The translations under genes were made by a program, and so were the position numbers. A model generated the notes under the pieces. The model saw nothing but the letters and a program-made list of their open reading frames with translations, searched no databases and had not been told where the DNA came from. DNA of 64,000 nt from Chitinophaga sp. (lineage in GTDB: Bacteria; Bacteroidota; Bacteroidia; Chitinophagales; Chitinophagaceae): assembly GCF_019236475.1 (NCBI RefSeq), contig NZ_JAFAIX010000013.1, positions 124,001-188,000 on the forward strand, in the 5' to 3' direction. Below are positions 1-11,900 of this stretch, piece after piece (within the stretch, counting starts at the first letter, position 1; each line of letters opens with the position of its first letter).

Positions 1-297
1 TTTGTAGGATTAACGCGCAATGGTACTACCAAGCCCCTGCAGGTAGGGACCACCTTGAAGTGTTCTTATAATAATGAGTCGGGCGAGCAGGCGGTTAATT
101 ATGAAATAATTGCCTTGCAACAGCAGAATAAAGTGGTTGCACAAGGTAAGCTTACACTCCAGCCTGGTCCTAATATGATCAGCATCCCCTTACAGCGTGT
201 GGGTAATCTTTCAGGAGGAAACCTGTATTCCTTTCGATTCGTAAATGCGAGAAATGAAAGCTGGGAATTGAAGTTTATGTATTCATCTCCCAAATAA
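1..297 (+). CDS. 3' end of an unrecognised protein (partial)
   Basis: The reading frame is open from base 1 and ends at the TAA at 295-297, so about 98 C-terminal residues are visible and the start lies outside the window. The visible part has alternating polar and hydrophobic stretches typical of a beta-sandwich domain and no catalytic motif that I recognise. It ends 40 bases before the large secreted protein on the same strand, so it may be the upstream member of the RHS locus. A TTG at 55 could be mistaken for a start, but the frame continues upstream of it without a stop. Function unknown. Confidence 0.7.
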   Translation, partial: FVGLTRNGTTKPLQVGTTLKCSYNNESGEQAVNYEIIALQQQNKVVAQGKLTLQPGPNMISIPLQRVGNLSGGNLYSFRFVNARNESWELKFMYSSPK

Positions 298-337
298 AAA
301 TTTAAAAACTGTGCCCTTACCTATAAATATTTATTAA

Positions 338-3300
338 ATGATATTGGCAAGAATTTCGAGTGCCAGGAAAGTTATTGCTAGCCTGTTGATTGTTGTATTA
401 TATGTAGAAACGGTAGTACCGCTGCATTTACAGGCGGCCGTTCCATATGTCCCACTTGTAGCTGAAAAGAATAGTAAACGGAACCCAATTGGTAGTGCTG
501 TACCATCGCGTGTAATTCCCATGGAAACTTATGCGCCGGCTCCACCGCCTCCAGCAGCGGCATTAAGCAGTACTAAAACCATGGACGACGGAGGTCCTAC
601 CCAGCCGGAAATGGAAACATTCCATTCTGCAGGTAATGACAATATGGTGAATCTTTTCAGCGGAGACTTTAATTATTCTATTCCGTTAATAGATGTAGGC
701 GGATATCCGCTGACGCTTGGGTACAACAGTGGCGTATCCATGGATCAGGAAGCCAGCTGGGTTGGACTTGGATGGAATCTGAATCCCGGTGCGGTTACTC
801 GTAATATGCGTGGCCTTCCGGATGATTTCAATGGAACCGATTCCATCACCAAGGAAATAAAGGTAGAAGAAAATAAAACAGTAGGTGTAACTGCTGGAGC
901 GGATGTAGAGTTGGTCGGATTTCCTGAGAATATGGGAGGAATAAAAGCAGGGTTTAGTCTCGGTGTTTACAAGAATTCACTTCGTGGCTGGGGTCTGGAG
1001 ACGGCTACAGATGTCAATATCCGTCTTGGAAGCAAGAATAGTGGAGCAATGACAGGTGGGTTATCCTTATCCAACAGTTCTCAAGGGGGAGCAACCATGT
1101 CTCCTTCTCTGGGTTATGAACTTCCAGGAAAAGAACAGAAAGACCATAGCACAGTTACTGGTGCATTTTCGATAGGAACTTCCTATAATACAAGATCTGG
1201 TATGCGAGGATTCCAACTGTCTGCAGGGATTCGTCAATATGACAAAGTAATACATAAAGTAAGGGATGATGAAATAGTGAGTCAAAAGGATCGGTTTAGT
1301 AAAAATCATAGTTCATATATCAGTTTTGTTTCACCAAGTTATACTCCTTCCTCTACGATACCATATACCAGTGAGAATATTGCGGTTACCTTAAAAGCCG
1401 GACCAAGTGCGACCGTCGTTTTTCCTAACCTCTTTATCAGCGGTTATTTGAACAGGCAGTATGTAGCCAAATCAGATCAACGATTTTCATTGCCGGCTTT
1501 TGGATACCTGAACTATCAGAACGGCTATACAAATACCACTGCCATCATGGATTTTAACCGTGAACGTGATATCACTTATCGTGATAAACCGGCAGTACCC
1601 AATATTGCTGTGCCTTCCTATACCTATGATGTGTTCTCTATCAGTGGTGAGGGTACAGGAGGCACTTTCAGAGGCTATCGTAATGATATCGGCTATGTAT
1701 TTGATGCGGAAATTACGACCAGGGATAATTCTTTCCATGCCAGTGGAGATCTGGGTATTGGATATTTATTTCATGGCGGTATAGACCTGGGCGCATCCAG
1801 ATCCTATACAAGAACAGGACTATGGGAACATGAAAATCCACTGAAATCAGTAATAGGATTTAGAAAGACACAAAAGAATTTTGAGTCGGTATACTTCAGA
1901 AATCCTGGAGAAAAGACCATCAATTCCCGCAGTTTCTATGATGGGATTGGCGGGGACATGGTAGTAACTGCCAAGTTAAATCAAGGAACATGGTTGTCTC
2001 CATTTATTTCAACTGAGGCCAAACTAACACCATATAAGAATGCCAGTCCACAGGCTGATATACCAATGAACAGCAATACATCCGCTAAGCCAGCGAGGGA
2101 AAAACGTTCACAGGTAATTTCCTTTCTTACAGCCAAGGAGGCTTCGGAAGCAGGGTTGTCAAAATATGTAGAGAATTATGCCCTGAATACCTATCCTGAT
2201 ATTACTGTTCACACTAAAAATACACCTGTCGATTTTGTAGGAAAAGGAAATGGATTGAGGGCTACTTATTATCATTTTGAAGGTTATAGCACCAAAGATT
2301 CTCTTTATACCGTGATCGAACCTGATCTAAACTTCAATAACAATAAAGACTTTAACAGATCAGGAATGAAGCCCGCATTGTATGATTTCTTCAGGGCGAA
2401 GTATGAGGGGAGATTGAAAGTCCCTCAATCTGGCAGATATATCTTCAAAATAAATTCAGATGATGGATTCTCATTTTTCCTGAATAATGAATCCATTTCA
2501 TCGGATATGACCGAACATGGTGCGTATGATCATTATGACACGCTTTATCTGGAGGGCGGGCGTCTCTATAATCTCAGAATGTTGTATTATAATGGTCCAT
2601 CCGCAGCAACTTTAAAACTATCCTGGAAATCAGAAGCGATGGGGCCGAATGATCAGTTTCAGCCAATAGCACCTGAATATTTCTTTCTGCCGGATGTTAG
2701 TGATACCGTGAGTACTTCCAAGATAGTGACGATGGAGAAACGTGTTACCTCTTACAGAAAAGAAAATCATATTTCAGAAGTAAGTGTGTTGAATGGAGAT
2801 GGAAAAAAATATGTGTATGGCATACCAGTGTATAACCTGGAACAGAAGGAAGCAAGTTTCTACGTAGATAAAAATGGTGCAGATACAACAAATGCCCTGG
2901 TAAAATATACACCAGGATTTAACGATGATATTAGTGGCCCCGACAAGTACTATTCCGCTGAAATCATGCCTTCCTATCCGCATTCGTTCCTGCTTACGGG
3001 CATTCTTTCTCCCGATTATGTGGATGTTACCGGTAATGGTATCAGCGATGATGATATAGGAAATGCGATCCGGTTTAACTATACAAAAACCGCTGGTGCA
3101 GCCAATCCATACAAATGGAGAGTGCCATACAATGATATGGCCACTTATAATGCGGGACTCCGATCTGATTATCGTGATGACAGAGGAAGTTATATCAGTG
3201 GCTCAAAAGAATTGTGGTATCTCAATTCCGTAGAGTCTAAAAACATGATAGCTGTATTCCTTCTGAGCGACAGAAAAGATCAGTTGCAGATTAGCAATAC

Positions 3301-6300
3301 CGGTGTAAAATCAGTGAATGGCGCCAAAAAGCTGGAACGGATAGATCTGTATACAAAAGCCGATTATAGAAAGAATGGTACTAAAGCAACTCCTATAAAA
3401 TCAGTTCATTTTGAGTATAGCTATGAGCTGTGCCCTGGCATCAATGGTGCCGGCTATCCTGCTGACAGCGGAAAGCTGACGCTTAAAAGAGTCTGGTTTT
3501 CCTATAATGGAAATACCAAAGGACGGAATAATGCCTATGTATTTAATTATAACAAACTCAACCCACACTATAATTCTCAGTATTATGATCGTTGGGGTAA
3601 CTATAAAGATCCGGCAAAAAATCCGGCATCTGTACCAGGAAAGGTTATACGTAACGAAGATTTCCCATACGCTATTCAGGATAGTACCACAGCAGCGAAG
3701 TTTGCGGCCGCATGGACATTGGACTCTATTATAACACCGGCCGGAGGCGCTATGAAGGTCAATTATGAAGCTGATGATTATGCCTATGTTCAAAACAGGC
3801 GCGCCATGCAGCTATTTCAGGTAGCTGGCTTAAGTATGAATAAACCTGGAACAGATAATGATATTTCAAATAATCTTTATGGTATTCCGGGAGGACTGGA
3901 TTATAAGTATATCAGTATCAATGTACCTATACCTGTAACCTCCAATGCAGATTTATATAATAAGTATTTGGAAGGAATCGGTAAGATTTACTTTCGGATG
4001 TATATACAGGTGCCTGATGATGGCTATGGCGGAGGTTATGAGCCTGTTTCCTGCTATGCCCGTTTAGATCCAAACGGAGGTTATGGTTTTTATAATGGCG
4101 GAAAGACTATCTGGATTAAAATACAGGGAATAGATCAAATGGGGCATTCCTTTGGGCCTTCGAGTCCGCTGGTGGTTACCGCTTTTAACTTTATGAAGCA
4201 AAACCTACCATCAAAAGCCTATCCGGGTTCTGATGTAGGAGCTGACGAAAATGGTGCACAGGCGGCAGTTCACCTTTTGCTTAACCAAGTAAGTAATATC
4301 ACTGAACTGATAACCAAATTTGAAGGACAGGCGAAAATCAGGCAACTGGCGCGCAAATTTGATCCATCCAGATCATTGGTGAGACTCAATAATCCGAACT
4401 ATAAAAAATATGGTGGTGGATTACGTGTGAAGAGCATCATCAGTTATGACCATTGGAACAAAATGACGGGGCAACGGGAATCCACCTATGGAAAAGAATA
4501 TCAGTATACGACCACTAAAGTTGTTGATAAAGATACGCTGGTAATCAGTAGTGGTGTGGCAGCATATGAGCCAATGGCCGGCGGAGAAGAGAATCCTTTC
4601 AGATTACCCATTGAATATATGGAAGAAGTAACACCATTATCTCCTGTGGTGATGGGATATACCGAAGAACCTTTAGGTGAAACTTTCTTCCCTGCAGCAA
4701 GTGTTGGATATTCAAAGGTTCGTGTAAGAACCATTAATAGAGATAAAACAAAGTCTGCTAACGGATTTGAAGAGACCTGTTTTTATACAGCCAAGGAATT
4801 TCCTGTCATAACGGAGCGGACCACTATTAATGATGCTACCAAAAAACGTTTCAAAAATGACCTTGCAGATTTCCTGAAGGTCAATACCCTTCATTATCTC
4901 ACCATTTCTCAAGGGTTCAAGGTAGAATTGAATGATATGCATGGTCAGGTAAAATCTCATGCTGTTTACTCAGAGTCTGATCCAAATAATTATATCACAT
5001 ATACAGAGAATTTCTATAGAGTAGACAATCAGCAGTTGCCAGAGAAACATCTTAATAATGAGGTATCTACCATATCTGCTGATGGCACTATCAATACTAG
5101 TGTTATCGGTAAAGATGTGGAGTTGATGGTAGACTTGCGTGAACAGAGAACGCTCACCAATAGCGGCTCATATGGTATTAATTCTGACATATTTACTATT
5201 GGTATTTTCCCTGCGACAATACCGTCCCTGATTCCACTACCTCAACGTGAGGAGAACCGGTTCCGTTCCGTGGGTATTACCAAGGTGATTAATCGTCATG
5301 GCATACTGGACAGTGTGGTAGCTATTGATAAAGGTAGCAAAGTAGTAACGCATAACCTGTTATACGATGAGGAAACCGGCGATGTGGCCTTGACCAGTGT
5401 ACAAAACGAATATAATGACAGGGTGTATCATTTCAGTTATCCAGCCGCATGGATCTATGAAGGAATGGCCGGCGCCTATAAGAATATAGGAACCGTGCTG
5501 GAAGGTATTGATATTACCAATGGTAAAATTACAGGTGGTTTAACTGGTAGTCTTGCTGATTATTTCTTCAGTGGAGATGAGATACTGGTGTATTCCAAAA
5601 AGAAAGTATTTGGAACCGAATGTGATTATAAACTCGCCCGTTGGCCTGGCGCTTACAAGGCATGGGCTATTGATGCCAATATGCTGACTAAGGGTACTCC
5701 TGATATTTATTTTATCAACCAGGATGGCTCCCCTTTAACAGGCCATGAGATGACGATAAAGATTATACGCTCCGGCCGTAGAAACATTGCTGCATCCGGC
5801 GGACAGGTAATCATGAAAGGGAACCCAATGATGGGAGACCACTTGGTAATTGATCAGTCTAAACAGGTATTGAATGCATCTATGGTAACCTATAACCAGT
5901 TCTGGAAAGTTCCTGACCACAAGGTACCTGCTGTTATCATTGATACTTTCTATAACTCGGCTATTAGCCAAGATTTTACTGTTGTCTGCGGCAATACGTC
6001 TACTACTGTTAATATAAAAGTGGAAGCCAAAAAGTTCTGGTCTGTTGTAAGCCAAGAAGTTGCTGATGACTTGGCACAGGTTTACTTGCGGTACAATGGT
6101 ATGTATCTAGCCCAGCAACAGACACCTTGTCCTGCATACTATAATGAAAAACAATCAGACTGGTATCGTAAACTTGATTGTGGTACCAATGGCGAAGGCA
6201 GCCTCGTAGAGGTTGTTGTACCGGCTAATACATTCAGTTCCACCATAAGTGTAGAAGATGCCAACAATATGGCAAGAGCTGAAGTAGCAAGGATAGGCCA

Positions 6301-6931
6301 CAGTTATGCCAACGCCAATGGAAAATGCATATTCTACAGTGATCCGCAACCGGGGACTTTCTATAAAGATGATTGCCCTGATGGCTTAACTCCGTTAGCA
6401 ATAGATTATACCCTCCCTGCCAGATACGATTCATCTGAATATAGTCTGGCGGATGCCAATCAGAAAGCGAAGATTCATTTGCAAGATAAAGGGAAGGAAT
6501 ATGCCAGAATGTATGGTAAATGCCAGTTCTATGCAAAATTGAGCATTGTCAATTTCAGACATAGAAGTGGCCAAAACTCGACAGAAAGCTATACCAGGGA
6601 CTCTGGTGATATTCGTGTTGATTTTTATAAAGACGCCACCTGCACAATGCTTTATGTTGTGCCACAAGCTACCATTCTGCTGAAGGCGACCAGTGTTCGA
6701 AGTGCTTGGCAGGATGATCAACCATTGCCAACAGACACATATGAAGACCCATACACATTCACCATCAGTAATCAAAGCGGTGCTGTATTACTTACAAATC
6801 AACTATTGATGGATGATGTAAAGTATCGAAAATGGGAAGGGCAACCTCCTGTTGAGGTAGTGCCAACGGATGGTTACACTACTAATACCACCTATACTTT
6901 AGTCCCTAGTGTTGAATATGTCATCAAGTAA
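338..6931 (+). CDS. giant secreted protein with PA14 and DUF5977-like repeats, RHS-locus partner
   Basis: 2197 residues with an N-terminal hydrophobic signal (about residues 1-33). From about residue 100 it has the segment 'VNLFSGDFNYSIPL' and 'WVGLGWNLNPGAVTRN', which I know from the N-terminal shell of Bacteroidota RHS-type proteins. Residues about 636-767 read as a PA14 domain (Y-x-G-x-L-x-V-P ... F-x-I-x-S-D-D-G). The C-terminal part (about 1928-2065) holds two DUF5977-like repeats built around a YANA..G.C or YARMYGKC ending. No RHS core, no toxin tip and no T9SS C-terminal domain was found. It is the first full gene of a collinear set of four ending in the RHS protein, so I infer a structural or carbohydrate-binding partner exported to the cell surface. 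PA14 is a known glycan-binding fold; the actual role here is unknown. Confidence 0.75.
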   Translation: MILARISSARKVIASLLIVVLYVETVVPLHLQAAVPYVPLVAEKNSKRNPIGSAVPSRVIPMETYAPAPPPPAAALSSTKTMDDGGPTQPEMETFHSAGNDNMVNLFSGDFNYSIPLIDVGGYPLTLGYNSGVSMDQEASWVGLGWNLNPGAVTRNMRGLPDDFNGTDSITKEIKVEENKTVGVTAGADVELVGFPENMGGIKAGFSLGVYKNSLRGWGLETATDVNIRLGSKNSGAMTGGLSLSNSSQGGATMSPSLGYELPGKEQKDHSTVTGAFSIGTSYNTRSGMRGFQLSAGIRQYDKVIHKVRDDEIVSQKDRFSKNHSSYISFVSPSYTPSSTIPYTSENIAVTLKAGPSATVVFPNLFISGYLNRQYVAKSDQRFSLPAFGYLNYQNGYTNTTAIMDFNRERDITYRDKPAVPNIAVPSYTYDVFSISGEGTGGTFRGYRNDIGYVFDAEITTRDNSFHASGDLGIGYLFHGGIDLGASRSYTRTGLWEHENPLKSVIGFRKTQKNFESVYFRNPGEKTINSRSFYDGIGGDMVVTAKLNQGTWLSPFISTEAKLTPYKNASPQADIPMNSNTSAKPAREKRSQVISFLTAKEASEAGLSKYVENYALNTYPDITVHTKNTPVDFVGKGNGLRATYYHFEGYSTKDSLYTVIEPDLNFNNNKDFNRSGMKPALYDFFRAKYEGRLKVPQSGRYIFKINSDDGFSFFLNNESISSDMTEHGAYDHYDTLYLEGGRLYNLRMLYYNGPSAATLKLSWKSEAMGPNDQFQPIAPEYFFLPDVSDTVSTSKIVTMEKRVTSYRKENHISEVSVLNGDGKKYVYGIPVYNLEQKEASFYVDKNGADTTNALVKYTPGFNDDISGPDKYYSAEIMPSYPHSFLLTGILSPDYVDVTGNGISDDDIGNAIRFNYTKTAGAANPYKWRVPYNDMATYNAGLRSDYRDDRGSYISGSKELWYLNSVESKNMIAVFLLSDRKDQLQISNTGVKSVNGAKKLERIDLYTKADYRKNGTKATPIKSVHFEYSYELCPGINGAGYPADSGKLTLKRVWFSYNGNTKGRNNAYVFNYNKLNPHYNSQYYDRWGNYKDPAKNPASVPGKVIRNEDFPYAIQDSTTAAKFAAAWTLDSIITPAGGAMKVNYEADDYAYVQNRRAMQLFQVAGLSMNKPGTDNDISNNLYGIPGGLDYKYISINVPIPVTSNADLYNKYLEGIGKIYFRMYIQVPDDGYGGGYEPVSCYARLDPNGGYGFYNGGKTIWIKIQGIDQMGHSFGPSSPLVVTAFNFMKQNLPSKAYPGSDVGADENGAQAAVHLLLNQVSNITELITKFEGQAKIRQLARKFDPSRSLVRLNNPNYKKYGGGLRVKSIISYDHWNKMTGQRESTYGKEYQYTTTKVVDKDTLVISSGVAAYEPMAGGEENPFRLPIEYMEEVTPLSPVVMGYTEEPLGETFFPAASVGYSKVRVRTINRDKTKSANGFEETCFYTAKEFPVITERTTINDATKKRFKNDLADFLKVNTLHYLTISQGFKVELNDMHGQVKSHAVYSESDPNNYITYTENFYRVDNQQLPEKHLNNEVSTISADGTINTSVIGKDVELMVDLREQRTLTNSGSYGINSDIFTIGIFPATIPSLIPLPQREENRFRSVGITKVINRHGILDSVVAIDKGSKVVTHNLLYDEETGDVALTSVQNEYNDRVYHFSYPAAWIYEGMAGAYKNIGTVLEGIDITNGKITGGLTGSLADYFFSGDEILVYSKKKVFGTECDYKLARWPGAYKAWAIDANMLTKGTPDIYFINQDGSPLTGHEMTIKIIRSGRRNIAASGGQVIMKGNPMMGDHLVIDQSKQVLNASMVTYNQFWKVPDHKVPAVIIDTFYNSAISQDFTVVCGNTSTTVNIKVEAKKFWSVVSQEVADDLAQVYLRYNGMYLAQQQTPCPAYYNEKQSDWYRKLDCGTNGEGSLVEVVVPANTFSSTISVEDANNMARAEVARIGHSYANANGKCIFYSDPQPGTFYKDDCPDGLTPLAIDYTLPARYDSSEYSLADANQKAKIHLQDKGKEYARMYGKCQFYAKLSIVNFRHRSGQNSTESYTRDSGDIRVDFYKDATCTMLYVVPQATILLKATSVRSAWQDDQPLPTDTYEDPYTFTISNQSGAVLLTNQLLMDDVKYRKWEGQPPVEVVPTDGYTTNTTYTLVPSVEYVIK

Positions 6932-6944
6932 ATACATGATTTAC

Positions 6945-8150
6945 ATGAAAAAGATATTAACAATAATATTACTGGTTTCTCTGTTCAAGATGAATCCATC
7001 ATCCGCTACTGGTATCCGATCTTTTAAGGTCGATACCAGTGGCACCTGTTACAGTGCCATTCTTGATACTGCGGTGAACCCCTATACCCTGGGAATTGCA
7101 GGGAACTGGCGTCCGCAGGCGACCTATGTTTTTTATGGCAACAGGACCGAAACGAATGCCGCACAGGATATTAACATACGCCAGGCCGGAACACTGGCGG
7201 CGTATGTTCCTTTCTGGAAGCGCGATAATAATGCCTGGAAAGCAAATACAGATACTCCCTGGGTATGGAATCAGCAATCGACGATTTATAATGTAAAAGG
7301 ATTTGAGCTGGAGAATAAAGATCCGCTGGGAAGATATAACGCTGGGATGTACGGCTACGATAATGAATTACCCGTTGCCGTTATTCAAAATGCACGATAT
7401 CAGGAGGTGGCCTATGATGGATTTGAAGACTATGGTTATGGTATGTCAGCCTATGACACTGCTTGTCCGGTAAGTAAGGGCTTTGATTTTCTGCCATATA
7501 AACAATGGATTGATAGTACGGTAGCGCATACAGGTATATATTCATTGCTTATTCCTGGCGGACATAAAGACTCCATAGGCGTCTATTTGACGACTACTGA
7601 TGTAACTGACTTTGACTTTGCCATTAATAAGAGAAATATGGCATGTACACCAGGCGTTGGATTGCAAGGAATAAGAGCCAATACGAAAGTGATCATTCCT
7701 TCATTTGCCCCCTACCCTGGAAAGAAAATGTTGCTGAGTGTATGGATAAAAGAAAAGAATGACTGTAACTGCAGCACCTATACGAAAGGAACAGTGACCG
7801 TAAGAGCTGGTGGTGCCACCATTACCTGTAAACCATCGGGCAATATCATTGATGGATGGCAACGTATTGAAGAGGTATTGGATATCCCGGCTGATGCTAC
7901 CTATATGACAGTGGATTTAACCGCATCGGCCGATGTATATTTCGATGACCTCCGTATTCATCCTTATAACGCCAATATGCAATCTTATGCGTATGACCCC
8001 ATCACCTTACGTCTGATGGCGCAACTGGATGAAAATAACTATGCTACTTTCTATGAATATGACGATGATGGCACATTGGTAAGGGTAAAGAAAGAAACAG
8101 AAAGGGGTATTATGACAATCAAAGAAACCAGAAGCGCATTGATTAAATAA
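6945..8150 (+). CDS. secreted RHS-locus protein with jelly-roll-like region and YD-like tail
   Basis: 401 residues when started at the ATG at 6945, which gives a clean signal peptide (MKKILTIILLVSLF...SSATG). The frame is also open upstream from 6909, but that would overlap the preceding gene and precede the signal, so I reject that start. The middle (about residues 150-345) contains a segment like a carbohydrate-binding jelly roll ('GIYSLLI', 'VYFDDLRI'). The last 50 residues ('ATFYEYDDDGTLVRVKKE') look like a single YD/RHS-type strand pair. It lies 13 bases after the 2197-residue gene and 16 before the next, consistent with one operon. I infer an accessory piece of the surface RHS assembly; the exact role is unknown. 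Confidence 0.65.
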   Translation: MKKILTIILLVSLFKMNPSSATGIRSFKVDTSGTCYSAILDTAVNPYTLGIAGNWRPQATYVFYGNRTETNAAQDINIRQAGTLAAYVPFWKRDNNAWKANTDTPWVWNQQSTIYNVKGFELENKDPLGRYNAGMYGYDNELPVAVIQNARYQEVAYDGFEDYGYGMSAYDTACPVSKGFDFLPYKQWIDSTVAHTGIYSLLIPGGHKDSIGVYLTTTDVTDFDFAINKRNMACTPGVGLQGIRANTKVIIPSFAPYPGKKMLLSVWIKEKNDCNCSTYTKGTVTVRAGGATITCKPSGNIIDGWQRIEEVLDIPADATYMTVDLTASADVYFDDLRIHPYNANMQSYAYDPITLRLMAQLDENNYATFYEYDDDGTLVRVKKETERGIMTIKETRSALIK

Positions 8151-8166
8151 GATAAACTCTGATACT

Positions 8167-8898
8167 ATGAAGCTATTTATCCCTAAATACCTATTCTTAC
8201 TGTTGTGTATCAGTTTTAGCAGCAGCCTGATGGCACAGGATGATCTTGAAAAAGCTACTGCCCTAATGATGCGCGTGAAAAACGCCTATGATTCCGCCAA
8301 TATGTCTTTTCAGATGAAGTATACCTATGCTGCCGCCGATAAGCCGAATATAATTACGGATTCATTGACTGGTGAAATAAAAATGAGCGGTAAAGACTGT
8401 CTGACAAGCATAGGGAATGTCGTCTTACTAAAAAATAAATCCTATAGTATATCCATATTCAAGGAGGATAAATTAATGATGCTCTCCAGGCCTTCAGAAT
8501 TGACGGAAAGTGTCCAATTGCCAACAACAGCGATTACTGCAGCCTTGAAGAAAACCGGCGTTGTCAGTTGCAGCATGAAGAAAGTCAAGCAGATGACTTC
8601 CATTATTTTCAAATATGATGAGAATGCATCCTGTAAAACACTAGAAGTCATGATAGATGAAACTGCGCTCAGGATTATGTCTATGAAGGCGCAGGTTAAG
8701 AAGCCGGGAGATGCGGATGCTCAGGCAGCATCTGATACCTATGTTATTATCAGTAGTGTATTTTCTGGATTCAAGTCTGAAAAGGTTGACCCTTCCACAT
8801 TTGATGAGCATATGTTTTTTACAAGGACGGGGAATGTGTTTAAACCATCTCCGAAGTATGCCGACTATCAGGTATTCCTTGCAAGCCCTAATTTTTAA
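8167..8898 (+). CDS. secreted protein, possibly LolA-fold, unknown function
   Basis: 243 residues with a type I signal peptide ending near 'SSSLMAQ'. The rest has periodic beta-strand character ('GEIKMSGKDCLTSIGNVVLLKNKSY', broken here for description), which suggests an open barrel like that of LolA/LolB lipoprotein carriers, but I see no diagnostic residues. It is tucked between the two secreted RHS-locus genes with 11 bases to the ATG of the RHS gene, so it is probably co-transcribed with it. If the fold guess is right it could act as a periplasmic chaperone for the giant proteins; that is inference only. Confidence 0.6.
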   Translation: MKLFIPKYLFLLLCISFSSSLMAQDDLEKATALMMRVKNAYDSANMSFQMKYTYAAADKPNIITDSLTGEIKMSGKDCLTSIGNVVLLKNKSYSISIFKEDKLMMLSRPSELTESVQLPTTAITAALKKTGVVSCSMKKVKQMTSIIFKYDENASCKTLEVMIDETALRIMSMKAQVKKPGDADAQAASDTYVIISSVFSGFKSEKVDPSTFDEHMFFTRTGNVFKPSPKYADYQVFLASPNF

Positions 8899-8909
8899 AA
8901 GTTATTTTG

Positions 8910-11900
8910 ATGCGTCCCAAATATAGATTATTAGCCATCTTTGGCGCTTTGCTACTACAGTTGTTAATTGTTGTAGTGGCTAAGTCCCAATCCTATACCT
9001 CGATCAAAAAGGTATTGAACGGTTCGGCAGAACTTGTTCCCAATGCGGAAATTTCTGTTCAGGACAGTGTGTTTTTCAATGCTACACTGACGAATAAACT
9101 GGAGAGTCAATATCCGCTGAAAAATGCCATTACCTTAAAGCTAAATGAATATAGTTCTGTCTATATCAATAGTTCATTTACCGTAACCGCTAATCTGCAG
9201 ATCACCTATATAGGTAATGATAAAGTCCAGCGGTCGATGCAAAAACAATTGGAATTGAGATATGATACCGGTAAGGCATATACGAACAGGTCTAGTTTTC
9301 TTTTCAGTAATGCGCACCAGGTAACAGTAAAACTCCTGGGTATCACTTCTACTAATAATACAGCCTTAGCAACTGTAATGTTAGAAAATGAAATGATGGT
9401 TAAGCCATCTTTCAAGCTGGATAGAACAACTGATGCCGTAAAAAATATAAAGATTGACCCGGTTAGTGCAGATAAGGATGAAGCGGTTGTAAGCTGGAAT
9501 TATGTGTTGGGGGCAGATGTGTATGACGTGGAGTGGGCGTATATTGATTCAAGTGTTATAGCCAGTGGCAGATATGGTAGTCCTATCAATTATGAAACCT
9601 TATTCAGAAATAATACAACAAGAGTAACGGTTGAGAGTAATAAGTATAATATTCCATTGTTATACGATAATGGCGGCTTTCTGTATGTACGCGTACGTGC
9701 AGTTGCTGTAAAGCCTAATAATGGCAGGTTGGAAACATTATGGAGTAATGTTGCCAACGGAGGTGTGGCTTCCATTAGTTATCCGGGGCACCAGCATAAT
9801 CTCAACTGGCAGGCTTCGGTCTCTTATGCCGAGGGAGGAAAGCGAAAGGCGGTAGTGAATTATTTCGATGGTAATTTCATGAACCGGCAAACCGTTACAA
9901 AAGATAATACCACCAATACAACTGTCGTGGCAGAAACCCTGTATGATAAGCAGGGACGCCCTGCCATTCAGGTACTTCCTGCTCCTACCCTGAGTAATAT
10001 TATTCAATATACTGCCAGGTTTAATACGGGTATTAATGGGCAGGAATATGATAAGGGGCAGTATGATACGATCCTTTCTCCTAGAGATATTATCTCAGGA
10101 GCAGCTCCGGAGATGGGACGTAATGGAGGCGCTTCTCAATATTATTCTCCGCAGAACCCTAAAGCTAATGAAGGCGCTAATGCCTTTATTCCTGATGCCG
10201 AAGGCTATCCATTTACTGAAATAATGTATACACCCGACAATACAGGAAGGATCAGCAAGCAGGGTGGTGTTGGGCCAACATTCAGGATCAATGGTGGTCA
10301 TGCCACCAGGTATTATTATGGTAGCCCAAGCCAGCAGGAACTGGATCGTTTGTTTGGTACAGAAGCTGGGGATGCATCACACTATTTTAAAAATATGGTG
10401 CAAGATGCAAATGGACAAATGTCCGTAACCTATACAGATATGCACGGACGCACCGTAGCTACTGCGCTGGCCGGTACAGATGAGGGTAAACAGTTGAATG
10501 GTTTACCGACCAATATACCGAAACAACTTATTGATACGTTGAGTGGCCCTTCCAATACGCAGGTAAAGGACTTTATGCTGACCACCAGGAAATCATTATT
10601 GGTAGAATCTGACGGCGTTTACTTCTTCAAATATGACCTGGTACCGCCTGTTTTAAAGCTACAAGACTGTAATAAAAATGACGTCAGTTATACCGGTAAG
10701 TATGACCTGGAAATAAAAATTACAGATGATGTTCAGAACTTGCTGCTGGAGAACGAACGTCCTTTTATTAAAACCAAAACTATTTCAGGACCTTATTCTG
10801 ATACATTCACGATTTTCTTACGAAAAGGTAATTATGAAATAACAAAATCACTGACGATCAATGAAGCGGAGATGAACCGGTATCGTGATGAAGTATTTCT
10901 GCCTGGGAGCGTTTGTATTAGTAAGGAGGTGATTACCCAGGAGCAACGTACACTGTTAAATAATAAAGGGTGTGCACCTACCTGTATTTCTTGTCTTGCT
11001 GAGTTGGGACCACTTGCTACTTTCTCTACCGTATATATGCAAAGAGCTGGTCTGAATGTTGCTGATTCAGCCTCTTACCGGGCTGAGATTGCAGCAGCCT
11101 ATGCTCAACAGCAGGATTATTGCAAAATATTATGTAACACCGCCAACGAAACTGACAGGATTAAGACCGCTATGCTGCAGGATCTTATCCCTCCCGGCGG
11201 ACAATATGCAAATCCTGGTGATGTAACAGATAAGTACTCTATTTTTTTCAGCTCAGATGATAAGCGTATACCTCCATACAAAAATCCGTCAATCGTTTAT
11301 TTGGATGCAGATGGAAAATGCGCTGTTGTATTTGATGAGATGACACAGAAAGATGTGATACCTCAGTTGCTGTCGCCGGAACAATTTACCGCGAAGTTTA
11401 AAGCATCCTGGGCAGAACAGCTTTTGCCTTACCATCCTGAATACAGCAAGTACAAGGAATACAGCAGCTATGATCCAAGTAAACAATGGTCCGATCAGGT
11501 AAGGAAGGTAGATACTTATCAGGAAGCATTAGCTAAAGGATATCTTAATCCAACAAATAATTCAAGCCGCCTCGCCTATGGATCACCAACTCCCACAAAC
11601 ATGGACCCTTTTGTTACGATGAGTAACAAAAACCTTTCTGATGTGGAAGCCTTCATGACGGCCTATAACTATGCTGGCGACAGTAAGAAATATAATATTT
11701 ATAGTGTGTCTGCGGCAGCGATTGCCTGCCAGGATGGTTCTTGTATAGATACTTATCAGGGATACAGCGATGTATTCAGTGCTAAAAATACCTGTGTTGG
11801 TGATCAGAATATGATCTGGCGATCGTTTCGTGAAATGTATATAGCGCGGAGAGATGAGCTGATTTCCAAGGCGATTGACAATCTTAATGGTAGTATCACT